In this document: piece after piece, positions 1-8,616 of the stretch
Layout: every line of letters starts with the position of its first letter
How positions within the stretch are numbered: the stretch's first letter is position 1
Source of the DNA: Coemansia sp. RSA 922
Taxonomy: Eukaryota > Kickxellomycota > Kickxellomycetes > Kickxellales > Kickxellaceae
Length of the DNA stretch: 21,866 nt
Reading direction: 5' to 3'
Assembly (NCBI GenBank): GCA_027577415.1
Contig: JANBQS010000300.1
Coordinates: 1-21,866, forward strand
Made by a program: the position numbers and the translations under genes
The notes under the pieces: generated by a model
Seen by the model: the letters and a program-made list of their open reading frames with translations, nothing else
What the model was told of the DNA's origin: nothing
The model's database searches: none

Positions 1-2
1 CT

Positions 3-317
3 AACGTAGTCTGGTCGATTGTTGCATTTATCGAGGATAAGATTGGAAAAGTCGACGTTCCAGTTGAGAATGGCCCAATCGACGACAACACAGCCAGTAA
101 TGGCTCAGTCTATCTAGTGTTGGAGAACCTATTTGATAATATTGAATACGTCTATCGATTAGGCAATTACATAGTCTCTATTACTGCATATGAGCTAGGA
201 GGGACCAATAGATACAGGATGACTATCAACATAACTTTTGAAGACTCTGGGCACCCAAACCTCAGCTCGCCAATTACTTTTGAAGATTTTGATTTGATAT
301 ACACAAATCTATTGTGA
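3..317 (+). CDS. 3' end of an unrecognised protein gene (left-truncated)
   Basis: One frame is open from the first complete codon of the window to a TGA at 315-317, giving 104 residues of a C-terminus. No start codon in the window is convincing, so the gene most likely begins off the left edge. The visible part is acidic and rich in Asn, Asp, Ile, Thr and Tyr, alternating hydrophobic and polar residues as in a beta-rich domain. It contains no Cys and no obvious membrane segment. I do not recognise the family. Codons are clearly more AT-rich than in the genes from 2 kb onward. It converges on the 7-TM gene at 752-1612. It could instead be a fragment of a decayed gene or the last exon of a spliced one. 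Real coding is likely but not certain. Confidence 0.5.
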   Translation, partial: NVVWSIVAFIEDKIGKVDVPVENGPIDDNTASNGSVYLVLENLFDNIEYVYRLGNYIVSITAYELGGTNRYRMTINITFEDSGHPNLSSPITFEDFDLIYTNLL

Positions 318-751
318 AGATAATTTATGCATATCCCAATAAGTATACTGACAATGGCCAGGCACGGCTTACGATCGAGTAAATGCAATAGCTTGCAAAC
401 ATTGGCATTCAGCTTAAGTGAAAGCTATAGTTTCTCCTTTGGTAGTTTTAAAATGATCGTATTATAACACACAATACACATTTATATATATATATATCTT
501 ACATGTCTCTACGTTAAGCCAGTTCTTCAAGTAAATTGATTCAAGCTCATTGGGTGCTCATCGCTTTCTCTTAGGAACCAATTGCTTTTTAACAAACACT
601 TTGGCAATGAATATAAAATTCCTTGCGAGTCATTAATAGAAAGTATTTAGTAAAAAATATTATAAAATATAGTTTACTAGCTAAACTACTTTCCAATATC
701 TTGTTGCGCTGTCGCGCGCACATGCATTTATTCACCTAGAGTTGCTCCTAA
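318..751. other. AT-rich convergent intergenic region
   Basis: This spacer lies between two convergent genes. It is strongly AT-rich and includes a short TA-dinucleotide run at about 482-497. TTTATT at 727-732 reads AATAAA on the minus strand, about 20 nt past the stop of the membrane-protein gene, and is a plausible poly(A) signal. No tRNA, coding frame or mobile-element structure was seen. Confidence 0.6.
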
Positions 752-1612
752 TCAGACTCCTCCATATATGCTGGTATTCTCTCGTAACCTCGGGGAGCAG
801 GCCGATATCGACGCTTCAAACGAAAAGGCATTTTCGACAGGCTCAGTTGGTACGCACCTAGGAATAATTCCAATGATAAATAGCGGAGCAATGTTTAATA
901 AGTAGAACATGGACTCGCTGTCTCTTGCGGGGCTATCAAGGGGCAGGAATGTCCTGTTGGCCATAAATAATGTCCACAGAATAAGCAACGCATTTTGCAG
1001 CATTGATACAGTCATCGTGTACTTGAGCGGATAATCAGCATTGCAAAGAGATACCAGCGCATAAATAAACGTGATAAAGGCCAGTATCATGACGCAAAAC
1101 ATAACAGTGCGAATAATGTAAACAGAGGGGTCTACGCTATTGGAGTTTGCAGTGTTAAACATGACAACCACGGCTGGTATCATCAATATAACCAAGAGAA
1201 CGTGAATTAAAACGGTCGAAAAGCTTATGTTTAGCTTGAATGTACGTCTCCTATACCTCCCTATACCATTCCATTTAAAGCTGTACAAAGATTTAACTAG
1301 ATGGGCGCCAAGGGATATCGCCGTGTAGTAGTTGAAGAAAAGCGAGGCCTTGTAAATTGCCACTTGATTGCCTATACCAAGGTTCAGGGCGGCACGCAAA
1401 AACAGAGACAATGCCAGGAAGCAAAGGTTGCTCATGAGGTAGGTTACTTTATGAGTTGAAACTGTACAAGTGGTTTTTGTCATGGACATGACTAATAACA
1501 TTGCACCCACGATGCACCCAGCAGCGCCACTTGGCATGTGTGTTAGCCAGTCGGAGCTTGGTAGGCAGTCCTTGGACATGCAATAAATGCCGGAAGGCGT
1601 TAGACTGGACAT
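752..1612 (-). CDS. Seven-transmembrane fungal membrane protein, family uncertain
   Basis: This is a 286-residue intronless ORF starting at ATG (1612-1610). Seven hydrophobic segments can be drawn at about residues 27-46, 56-78, 84-111, 129-152, 164-188, 197-217 and 234-252. A basic cluster (RYRRR, 119-123) between segments 3 and 4 fits a cytoplasmic loop. The N-terminus is short, with two Cys (11, 16), and there is no cleavable signal peptide. The C-terminal tail of about 34 residues is soluble. Length and 7-TM layout resemble fungal RTA1-like lipid-translocating proteins and GPCR-like orphans, but I see no signature that decides between them. The gene is divergent from the phosphatase at 2095 and shares an approximately 480-bp promoter region. 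Its base composition is lower in GC than the housekeeping genes further right. The CDS and membrane location are fairly secure; the role is unknown. Confidence 0.78.
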   Translation of the reverse strand: MSSLTPSGIYCMSKDCLPSSDWLTHMPSGAAGCIVGAMLLVMSMTKTTCTVSTHKVTYLMSNLCFLALSLFLRAALNLGIGNQVAIYKASLFFNYYTAISLGAHLVKSLYSFKWNGIGRYRRRTFKLNISFSTVLIHVLLVILMIPAVVVMFNTANSNSVDPSVYIIRTVMFCVMILAFITFIYALVSLCNADYPLKYTMTVSMLQNALLILWTLFMANRTFLPLDSPARDSESMFYLLNIAPLFIIGIIPRCVPTEPVENAFSFEASISACSPRLRENTSIYGGV

Positions 1613-2094
1613 GGCTCAATTAAACTAGAATGCAGACAATTGTAGTTAAAGTAATAGCCAAGGAAAAAAAATAAGTAGGAAAGAAAGAAATGTGACGCAC
1701 TTGTTTCCCCCATTTCTGCTATTGCTGCGGCTTCTTTCAAAGAATGCACCTTGTCTTTGCACTGAGCTTGGCTGCCAAGTCTTCCCTTTCAAAGGGGTCT
1801 TCTCTTGTTGCTCTTTCTTCAAAAAGACAAAGTGGTGGATTAAATCAATCCATATGCACATTCAACTACCCACGTGTGGAATTTGTCTCTTGGATACCTC
1901 CACTCATCATGTCAATGGGGGGAGGGCACGAGACCATTGCTACCTCGACAATACCGAAAGAGATAAATGGGCATCATTCTCACCAACGTACTGTTATTCT
2001 TCTGTCCTACACATTCTTTTTGACCTCTTCTCTTGTCATATCTACCAACCAATTTTTTTTTTTTACAGCTATTTAGTTTAACCTTACAAATCTT
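1613..2094. promoter_or_regulatory. Divergent promoter region with CACGTGGG element
   Basis: This region separates the divergent 7-TM gene (-) and the acid-phosphatase-like gene (+). CCCACGTG at 1869-1876 is CACGTGGG on the opposite strand, the high-affinity core bound by Pho4-type bHLH regulators in yeast. A G-rich run lies at about 1917-1926. A long T tract ends in ACAG at 2065-2068, about 26 nt before the phosphatase ATG. That resembles a 3' splice site, but an in-frame TAG (2074-2076) means any intron here could only be in the 5'UTR. Two plus-strand open frames in this region look like chance. Confidence 0.5.
1869..1876 (-). promoter_or_regulatory. Candidate Pho4-type E-box (CACGTGGG)
   Basis: The plus strand reads CCCACGTG, so the minus strand carries CACGTGGG, matching the strong Pho4 site of yeast phosphate-regulated promoters. 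It lies 219 bp upstream of the phosphatase ATG. A match of 8 bp can occur by chance; the gene context makes it worth noting. Other bHLH proteins (Cbf1, USF-like) also bind CACGTG. Confidence 0.35.
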
Positions 2095-3330
2095 ATGCTC
2101 TCAACGCTTTTTGACTGGATGAACGATTGGGGCATACTCTCGCGTGGGTTCCAGAAGCTCCCCATGGTATTTGAGCACGATCAAGAGCACTACTACGTAG
2201 TTTGGGAGACGAGTTTCTCCGTAAGCGAGTTCTCGTTAGAGTGGTGGACCGACGCCATACCTATCAGCAAACAGGTCGGGAGGCACAACATTGTTAAAGC
2301 GCAGTACAAGATGATTGACGAGTCTCACCACCGCTACTCTGCCATTATTGGACCCGTAGGCCATACCACAAAGGTACACTACAAGTGCACAAGCAAAAGC
2401 GCATGGACAAACGAATACACAATACCACGTCGTAGCGAAACCGAGCTGACCCGAATCCTAGTTATTTCCGACAATCAGAATGGCCCCACAGAGTTCCGAC
2501 AGGTCCTGACAGGCATTCAGAATCACTATGGCAAAGGTAACGCACCTGATGCCATTTTGCACGTGGGCGATAGCGTACAGTATGCAGACAGATTGGAAGA
2601 TTGGCAGAACCAGTTGTTCTCTCCTCTGGAGGACGCCGGTGGCTATCAACACAGATCGCCGATAGTGTGGGTTCCAGGCAACCACGATCACGACAAGGCT
2701 CGTACTCCCGATAACAGCAATATATACGCTGACATGTACCACGGAATCCTGACAACCGAGGGCCTGGATGCTCCAGAAGTATTAAACGGTACATACCACC
2801 GTTTCTACCACACAGCGTCGCTAGGAACTGCCCGCATCATCGTACTCGACGCAGAGTGTCCATCCGCCGAGCAAAGCGAATTCCTAGAGCGCGAGTTGCA
2901 GTCTGAGGCATTCCAGTCCGCCCAGTTCCGCATAGTAACAATGCATATCGCGCCATATATTGAGTTCTGGGATCCATATACGTGGAACGAAAAGGGCGAA
3001 AAGCATTGGGGCGAACATATCCGCCTGGAGTATGATCCGCTTTTCCGCCGCCACAACGTAGACCTGGTAATATCAGGCCACCAGCACAATTACCAAAGAG
3101 GTACGGTGCAGAGAGACCCGCAGTCGGCAGACAGCGGATCTATTACCTACACTATTGTCGGTGGTGCAGGTGGCGGGCTGGATCTGGTGCGTGTAGAGAA
3201 CTGGAATATGTACAACGTGACGTATCTAGATCACCATTTTGTGTCGCTAGAAGTCGAGAATCGAGAGCTGCGTTGGACTGCAAAGAACAGAGCCGGCGAT
3301 ATCATTGACCAATTCAGCATTGTTCGCTAA
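2095..3330 (+). CDS. Purple acid phosphatase-like metallophosphoesterase
   Basis: This 411-residue intronless protein of the calcineurin-like superfamily probably hydrolyses phosphomonoesters at a two-metal centre. All five metal motifs are visible in order: D126 (in ISDNQNG), D159 with Y163 (GDSVQYAD), N196-H197 (GNHDHD), H284 (MHIAP), and H329/H331 (GHQHNYQR). The Tyr and the GHxHxYxR end motif are typical of purple acid phosphatases. Residues about 30-110 look like the usual beta-sandwich N-domain. The ATG at 2095 is preceded by an in-frame TAG at 2074-2076, so the start is secure unless a spliced leader exists. Unlike secreted family members it has no obvious signal peptide or membrane anchor, so it may be intracellular. 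A CACGTGGG site lies about 220 bp upstream. Its 3' end faces the URB2 homologue across 73 bp. Confidence 0.88.
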   Translation: MLSTLFDWMNDWGILSRGFQKLPMVFEHDQEHYYVVWETSFSVSEFSLEWWTDAIPISKQVGRHNIVKAQYKMIDESHHRYSAIIGPVGHTTKVHYKCTSKSAWTNEYTIPRRSETELTRILVISDNQNGPTEFRQVLTGIQNHYGKGNAPDAILHVGDSVQYADRLEDWQNQLFSPLEDAGGYQHRSPIVWVPGNHDHDKARTPDNSNIYADMYHGILTTEGLDAPEVLNGTYHRFYHTASLGTARIIVLDAECPSAEQSEFLERELQSEAFQSAQFRIVTMHIAPYIEFWDPYTWNEKGEKHWGEHIRLEYDPLFRRHNVDLVISGHQHNYQRGTVQRDPQSADSGSITYTIVGGAGGGLDLVRVENWNMYNVTYLDHHFVSLEVENRELRWTAKNRAGDIIDQFSIVR

Positions 3331-3403
3331 ACCCACCCTCCCAAAGAAGAAGTATTCACTTTTAGTAAATATTTTTGAATTATTGAAAATGTCATGGTCA
3401 TAT

Positions 3404-6400
3404 CTAGACCTGGCCCTTGTATTTGAAATAGTCCAAGTAGCCTTGGTACAGCGATTTCAGCACCTCGTGGGCGCCGCCATAGCGATCAGGGCCAAATATC
3501 GAAGTCCATCCATAGCTCGACTGGCGCGAGTCGCCCGAAGACCCAGCAAGCAAAGTGAGCAGAGTGTTTCGGTCGTCGCCACCCAAGACGTCAAGCAACG
3601 CATGCCAGCCAGGCAGCAAGGCCTCACGCACCAGTGGCGTAGAAATAGTGCCACGCATGCCGACCTCGCTCCTCAACACAGCACCGCTGGTAGCGTCGAC
3701 CGCGCGCATGACAGGTGCTGGTCGCCAGCTTAGTCCCTGGAACGAGTAACCAGTCGACTCGCCATTACCACTGCTCATCGAGTGCTTGGACGACAGCGTC
3801 GACAGCGCACCACCGCCCTGGATAATGCAGTACTCGGAAATAATATACGAGACATACATGCTCAGCACCGAAGTAGCACCAGCAGTGTTAGTGCCCTTCG
3901 TGAGCTTGACAAACTCACTACCCGACTGAGCAGCCTTGTCACTGGCCTGTTTGGCCTTGCCCGACTTGCTGTCCTTGTCAGCACCAGTTGCCAAGAACCG
4001 GCGGCAGCTGGCTAACTCGGCAAGCACGCGGCTATACGACTCTGCACACGAGATAGGGAATGGCGCATAGGCAACAATCCACGGTGTCTGCGAACAATCA
4101 ATCTCGAACCGCTGCCTAGCAGTAGCAGCGGCAAGGCTTCTGGGGAACGAGGGCGTCACAAATGCGTGGAGCAAGGCGCGCAGCACAGCAACCGTAACCG
4201 AGACAGAGTCCAGCACTTCATTCGTGTGGTGGCGGACCACTGCGCCCAGCAGCTTGCAAGCCGAGCGATAAAGACTCGGCAGATCAGCGCCAGTTGTGTC
4301 TGGCAGCGGCAAGGTCACAGCAGTAAAGATCATCGACAGGGTCTCGCCAACGTCAAACATGGTAAAGTGCATAGCAGGCTCCAGCACTAGCTCGCTTACA
4401 GTGCCCAGCACAAACAAAATAGTGCCCGCAGTAGGACAGACCCGCATAGCCGCATGAAGCGTCGTTAGTATGCTGCCCAAGCGGCGCTGCACTGCCTTGC
4501 GCTTGATGGTGGCGGAAGAGTTGCCGAGCTGCCTGTACGCCGTCCGGATATAGGCCAGCAGCATGCTGCCCACCGAGGCTGTAGTGTGCTGGCCAGGCCG
4601 CGACATGAGCTTGAGGAGCGTGTCGAGCGAAGCGGCAAACGCCGAGTGGTCGAGGTTCTTCAGCAGGGGCTCCACAGCGTAGCTGACAATGGCGTCAGCC
4701 AGCGGCATCGCAGTGACGGCATCGCTGTCAGCACCAGCAATGCTTGCCACCAGCGATTGCAGCGCCAACGGCATAGCATCGCCCTTCGCGTCCCGGGCGC
4801 TGATGGCAGCCAGCTGGTGCGTCAGGTACGCCAAAATGACGTGACAGCCAGCCCCAGCCGACTCGTAGTTATGAACAGAGAGTAGCACCAAGCCCAGTGC
4901 AAAGGTGCCCGTGCTCTGCGAGAGCTGAGGCAGCGACTCGGCAGCTCTACGAGCAATATCCAAAACGTGCGAGGGAACCTTGTCCGCGCCAGCAAGGCTC
5001 TTATACAGGCTAGACAAGGAAACGAGCACGCCCAAGCGGCATGTGCTATGTGTGTCGCTGGCAGCCTCGCCTCCATCCTGGCGCATGCGATCGAAATCGG
5101 CACAGACCTGTTGCGCAGTTTGCTTGAGCCACGACTTTACCAGCGAGCACCACTCCTTGTCCTTTCCCTTCGCTTGCACTTTCTGCGCATAGACAGCCGC
5201 GGCCTTGGCCACGGCATCCAACGAGTCAAGCGTCAGCACATCGGCCAGCGACGACTCATCCGATCGACTGTCGCTGCTGACACTGGCGTAAAGACGCGTG
5301 CAGAGCTCTCGGCAAGTCGTGCTGGCGGCATCCATCGACTGGCCAAATGCGGCCTGAGCCAGCGAGCCCATTACCAGGCGAACCAAGCGACGCGACAGCA
5401 AAATGAGCTCATCCGATAGCCGCGCAGTTCCAGCCCAGTGGTCGACGATAGTCGGCGCATGCTGAACAAGACCAGCTGATGCGCTGGGAAGGCACTTGAA
5501 CAGCCGCTCAATGACCGCACGACTGTGGATCCGCAGCCTCAGCGCGTCATCCTCATGCTTGCACATATTCGCAAAGCCCAGATCAACAGCCAACGCCAAA
5601 GCAAGTACCACATGCGCGCGCTCGGCCGACCAGTATGCCGTCGGGAAGCAGAGCAGGCCGCGAAGGAGCTGCACCCAAGTAGACGCCTGGCTGCCTTTCA
5701 ACTTGTGCTTTCCTAATGCGAGATCCTGGGCGCCAAGCTTTTCCATGACAAAGTCCATGGTGGCTAGCATCTGGTTGCCCTTTCCCTTGCCGCCCTTTTT
5801 CTGCGTGCTGGCAGTCAGCCAGTCCAGCACTTCCAACACACCTGAGCCCATCGCGGACGACTTTTTCGACGACGTTTTTTGCTGCTCCAGTTGCTGCTTC
5901 AGCGTAGTCGCAGCAAACTCGGCCAGAGCAGGAGCAAAGGCATCGCGGATCCGGGCAACCTCGAAAAAGCTTGCCGAGCAGAGCAGTGCCTGCGACTGCG
6001 CAGTCGACAGCGATGGAGAGGAAGCGAGTTCAGCGACGATCCTCGAGGCAATGGCGTCAATGGCACGGCTGTCGGCGTACTCGCACGCAAGCTCAAGCCA
6101 GTCAGCCAGCAGCTTCCACTGCGCACTCTTGTGGTTAGTCGCACTAATGCTGTGTGCCTGGCCGTCCCATTCGCCCCACCCAGCTAGCTCATCGTCGGCT
6201 GGCGCAATGCAAAATCCAGAGTTGTCAAAGACCGAGGTCACCATCTGCTTTACGGCGGCAGCAGCTTCCTCGACATTGGCCGACTCCAGAACTGACTGAG
6301 GAATGATGCCAGCGCTAATGGACGAAACAAACACTGACCAGTGCGCAGCTGTCTGGAACGCAACCAGCATAGCCAAGGCATCAACTCGGGCGCTGCGCGT

Positions 6401-8476
6401 GTCGCCGCCACTTGTCGGAAGCATGCTCTTGTGAACCCGCTCCGGGTACATGCACGTCTCCAGCCAGCGCTCAGTGCCGTCTATGCGCGACGCCACCTCC
6501 ATAAACGAATAGTGCAATAGCAGTCGCTCCCACACAACTCCGTCGCTCGAAAGCGCTACGCAAAGCTCCTCATATTTGGCCGTCAGCAATTGGAAGTACA
6601 GCTCGCGCTGATGCTCGGTACTCACAGTAGTGGCGCTGGCAAGCACGACGTTGGCGGCAATAGTCGCCAGCATCTCCAACCGCTCCGCACAAAATTCAGA
6701 GCTTCTGCTGCTACTTTTGCCGCTTTGACTTGTACGCCGGCGCTTCCGGCCCTCATCGCCGTTCCCCTGTCCCGAGAGCTTCGACGCCTCGGCAACAACA
6801 GCATCGATTACGACAGATACACATGCTGTCGCTGGCGCAAACGGCATTGACTGCGAGATAGCCTGGTTTACAGTCCGAATAAACGGCGCCGACATCAGTA
6901 GATTGACGTACTTTGAGCCTCGCGCCGACCGGTCAACCTGAACCTGAACCAGCTTTTCAAACAGCGTATCCAACTGTCTAGCCTTGGCCAGCGTAGACAC
7001 CAAATGGTTTAGCACAGAGCTGGCAGGCTGAGTAGCATCGATGGGAATATGTGAAAACGCGTCTAGAAGCTGGTTTGCACGAGCTTGTACTGTGTCCGGT
7101 CCAGCCTCCAGCGCGGTGTCAATTCCTGCCAACGCAAGAGCGATAGCGTTGGGCGTCGCCTTGGGGTTCCTAAAGATGGGACTGATGGTCTCACCCAACC
7201 AAGCATCGAGTATGGTGATCTGGGAATGGTAGATGTCACCGCTAGCAATACTCGCGTTACTAACCGTGCCAAAGCACAGGTCGCCAAAGTACACCGCCAC
7301 AAGTCGGTTAGTCGCAGCCAAGAACCGTTCGTCAGAGCTCAGCGGCTGTAGAAGCCTATACATGTATGTAAACATTTCCATACATGTGTTACTGATGTCC
7401 TCACGCGGTCTGCTTGCTGGACTGGCGGCAACCGATGGTAGGCCGATTGTCGTCGTCGCTTGGCTGCGTGTTTCGTTACAAACCAGCGCAGAAGCTTGTA
7501 GATAGCGTGCTAGAATATCAGGCAGCGCCGCGGCATACTGGGCACGAGCGGCCAAGTCTTGCGATTCCAGAGCACTGGTCAAGGTGGCGAAAAAGGGCGA
7601 AACATACGTCGCCGGGTATGCTGTTGGATGCCGCACTCGGTCAAGTAGCTCTGTCGCGAATTTGCGCATAGGGTCAACGTGGAAAAGGCCAGCATGCAGC
7701 ATATCCAGTGCTTCGCGAGTAACATCCTCCGAGGTCAGAGTTATCAGCCGCAAGAGCTGAGGCAGCAGATCCTTGTCGAACAAGGCAAAGCACTTGCGTG
7801 GAACGAGCGTCGACTCGCAAGCATTGCGCATGGCATGGAATACCGATCCCAGCATACCGAGAAAAGAGTCTCGAAGCTGATTGTCGTTGTCATCAGCAGC
7901 CCTCAAATACTTTGCCGTCACCAAACTCAGAAGCTGCGTCAGCCCGTCCAGCTGTGTAGATACGGCCTCCATTCCGTCAGCTGTGGACTCGACGATAAAC
8001 CGCCACAGCTTTGTTACAGCCGTGATATAGCTCAGATCGTGCGTAGTCAGCTCCCTAGAAAACGCGCTGACAAACAGAGCCATAAAGGGGCCATCCAACA
8101 CAGTATGGACGTCTAGGAGCGTTCCAGACGGAAGAGAGTCATTGATATTCTCTAGAATGCGTGTAAGCAGCGATATGGCAGCCGGATCTCTAAACAACGC
8201 GTAATCGCCAGGCTTTGCTGTCTTTAGCTCTCGCCGGATCGTCGAAAGAAGCCACTCTACCAGCAGCTCGTTTTTGCGAACTAGAATTGCGCTCAATCGC
8301 TGGATCACACCTGCGTCGCCATCGACTCTGCTACTGTCTAGAATGGCCCATGCCAGCGTCAGTCGCTGCTGCAGGGGAAGCGAGGCGGCACGCAGCGTCC
8401 GTGTCAGGTCCTCAGTCGAGGCAATTTCAACGCTTGACAGCACTGTAGCCAAACTCGGCAGCTCTAATGTGTCCAT
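3404..8476 (-). CDS. URB2: Urb2/Npa2 family nucleolar pre-rRNA processing protein
   Basis: This 1690-residue uninterrupted ORF starts at ATG 8476-8474. The last ~230 residues match the Urb2/Npa2 C-terminal domain as I know it: a YVSYIISEYC helix, a later REALLPGWHALLDVL helix, and a terminal HEVLKSLYQGYLDYFKYK segment. The rest is a long series of Leu/Ala-rich helices, consistent with an alpha-solenoid. In yeast, Urb2 works in early 60S assembly and 27S pre-rRNA processing in the nucleolus. A basic cluster RKRRR at about 576-580, in a Ser-rich linker, could be a nuclear signal, and Lys/Gly-rich linkers occur near 865-900. The protein is longer than yeast Urb2 (about 1170) and nearer in size to human URB2 (about 1520). 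It is convergent with the phosphatase gene and in tandem behind FunK1, with no functional link apparent. Confidence 0.85.
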   Translation of the reverse strand: MDTLELPSLATVLSSVEIASTEDLTRTLRAASLPLQQRLTLAWAILDSSRVDGDAGVIQRLSAILVRKNELLVEWLLSTIRRELKTAKPGDYALFRDPAAISLLTRILENINDSLPSGTLLDVHTVLDGPFMALFVSAFSRELTTHDLSYITAVTKLWRFIVESTADGMEAVSTQLDGLTQLLSLVTAKYLRAADDNDNQLRDSFLGMLGSVFHAMRNACESTLVPRKCFALFDKDLLPQLLRLITLTSEDVTREALDMLHAGLFHVDPMRKFATELLDRVRHPTAYPATYVSPFFATLTSALESQDLAARAQYAAALPDILARYLQASALVCNETRSQATTTIGLPSVAASPASRPREDISNTCMEMFTYMYRLLQPLSSDERFLAATNRLVAVYFGDLCFGTVSNASIASGDIYHSQITILDAWLGETISPIFRNPKATPNAIALALAGIDTALEAGPDTVQARANQLLDAFSHIPIDATQPASSVLNHLVSTLAKARQLDTLFEKLVQVQVDRSARGSKYVNLLMSAPFIRTVNQAISQSMPFAPATACVSVVIDAVVAEASKLSGQGNGDEGRKRRRTSQSGKSSSRSSEFCAERLEMLATIAANVVLASATTVSTEHQRELYFQLLTAKYEELCVALSSDGVVWERLLLHYSFMEVASRIDGTERWLETCMYPERVHKSMLPTSGGDTRSARVDALAMLVAFQTAAHWSVFVSSISAGIIPQSVLESANVEEAAAAVKQMVTSVFDNSGFCIAPADDELAGWGEWDGQAHSISATNHKSAQWKLLADWLELACEYADSRAIDAIASRIVAELASSPSLSTAQSQALLCSASFFEVARIRDAFAPALAEFAATTLKQQLEQQKTSSKKSSAMGSGVLEVLDWLTASTQKKGGKGKGNQMLATMDFVMEKLGAQDLALGKHKLKGSQASTWVQLLRGLLCFPTAYWSAERAHVVLALALAVDLGFANMCKHEDDALRLRIHSRAVIERLFKCLPSASAGLVQHAPTIVDHWAGTARLSDELILLSRRLVRLVMGSLAQAAFGQSMDAASTTCRELCTRLYASVSSDSRSDESSLADVLTLDSLDAVAKAAAVYAQKVQAKGKDKEWCSLVKSWLKQTAQQVCADFDRMRQDGGEAASDTHSTCRLGVLVSLSSLYKSLAGADKVPSHVLDIARRAAESLPQLSQSTGTFALGLVLLSVHNYESAGAGCHVILAYLTHQLAAISARDAKGDAMPLALQSLVASIAGADSDAVTAMPLADAIVSYAVEPLLKNLDHSAFAASLDTLLKLMSRPGQHTTASVGSMLLAYIRTAYRQLGNSSATIKRKAVQRRLGSILTTLHAAMRVCPTAGTILFVLGTVSELVLEPAMHFTMFDVGETLSMIFTAVTLPLPDTTGADLPSLYRSACKLLGAVVRHHTNEVLDSVSVTVAVLRALLHAFVTPSFPRSLAAATARQRFEIDCSQTPWIVAYAPFPISCAESYSRVLAELASCRRFLATGADKDSKSGKAKQASDKAAQSGSEFVKLTKGTNTAGATSVLSMYVSYIISEYCIIQGGGALSTLSSKHSMSSGNGESTGYSFQGLSWRPAPVMRAVDATSGAVLRSEVGMRGTISTPLVREALLPGWHALLDVLGGDDRNTLLTLLAGSSGDSRQSSYGWTSIFGPDRYGGAHEVLKSLYQGYLDYFKYKGQV

Positions 8477-8575
8477 GGCTCGCTGATCGATTAGCTAGAG
8501 GATAAAAAAAAAATAGTCAAGCAAATTTGCTCTTAGAGGAAGAAAAGCCTGCGAGACCATTTGCAAGCAAAAAAG

Positions 8576-8584
8576 TGAAAATTT
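8576..8584 (+). promoter_or_regulatory. RRPE-like element upstream of URB2
   Basis: TGAAAATTT matches the core of the rRNA-processing element known from yeast ribosome-biogenesis promoters. It lies about 100 bp upstream of a gene in that same regulon. No companion PAC element (GCGATGAG) was found. The motif is AT-rich, so a chance occurrence is quite possible. Confidence 0.3.
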
Positions 8585-8616
8585 GGATCGCTTGATTCGA
8601 TTAACAAGCGTGATCC
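8585..8616. repeat. Imperfect inverted repeat in URB2 promoter
   Basis: The arms GGATC-GCTTG and CAAGC-GT-GATCC can pair (5 bp and 5-6 bp) with a 2-nt bulge and a loop of about 10 nt. It lies immediately beside the RRPE-like element. It may be a dimeric protein-binding site or simply chance. Confidence 0.35.

Noticed and set aside
1980..2068. Coding intron ending at the T-rich ACAG before the phosphatase ATG
   Set aside because: An in-frame TAG at 2074-2076 lies between the acceptor and the ATG, and no good donor was seen upstream. At most it could be a 5'UTR intron.
1692..2081. Two plus-strand open frames of 110 and 129 codons upstream of the phosphatase
   Set aside because: They overlap each other in a promoter-like region, have low-complexity ends (runs of Phe from a T tract), no recognisable domain, and stop before the phosphatase in other frames.
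5496..6299. 267-codon plus-strand ORF inside URB2
   Set aside because: It is a shadow of the GC-rich URB2 coding strand, rich in Ser and Ala, with no domain; URB2 is uninterrupted across it.
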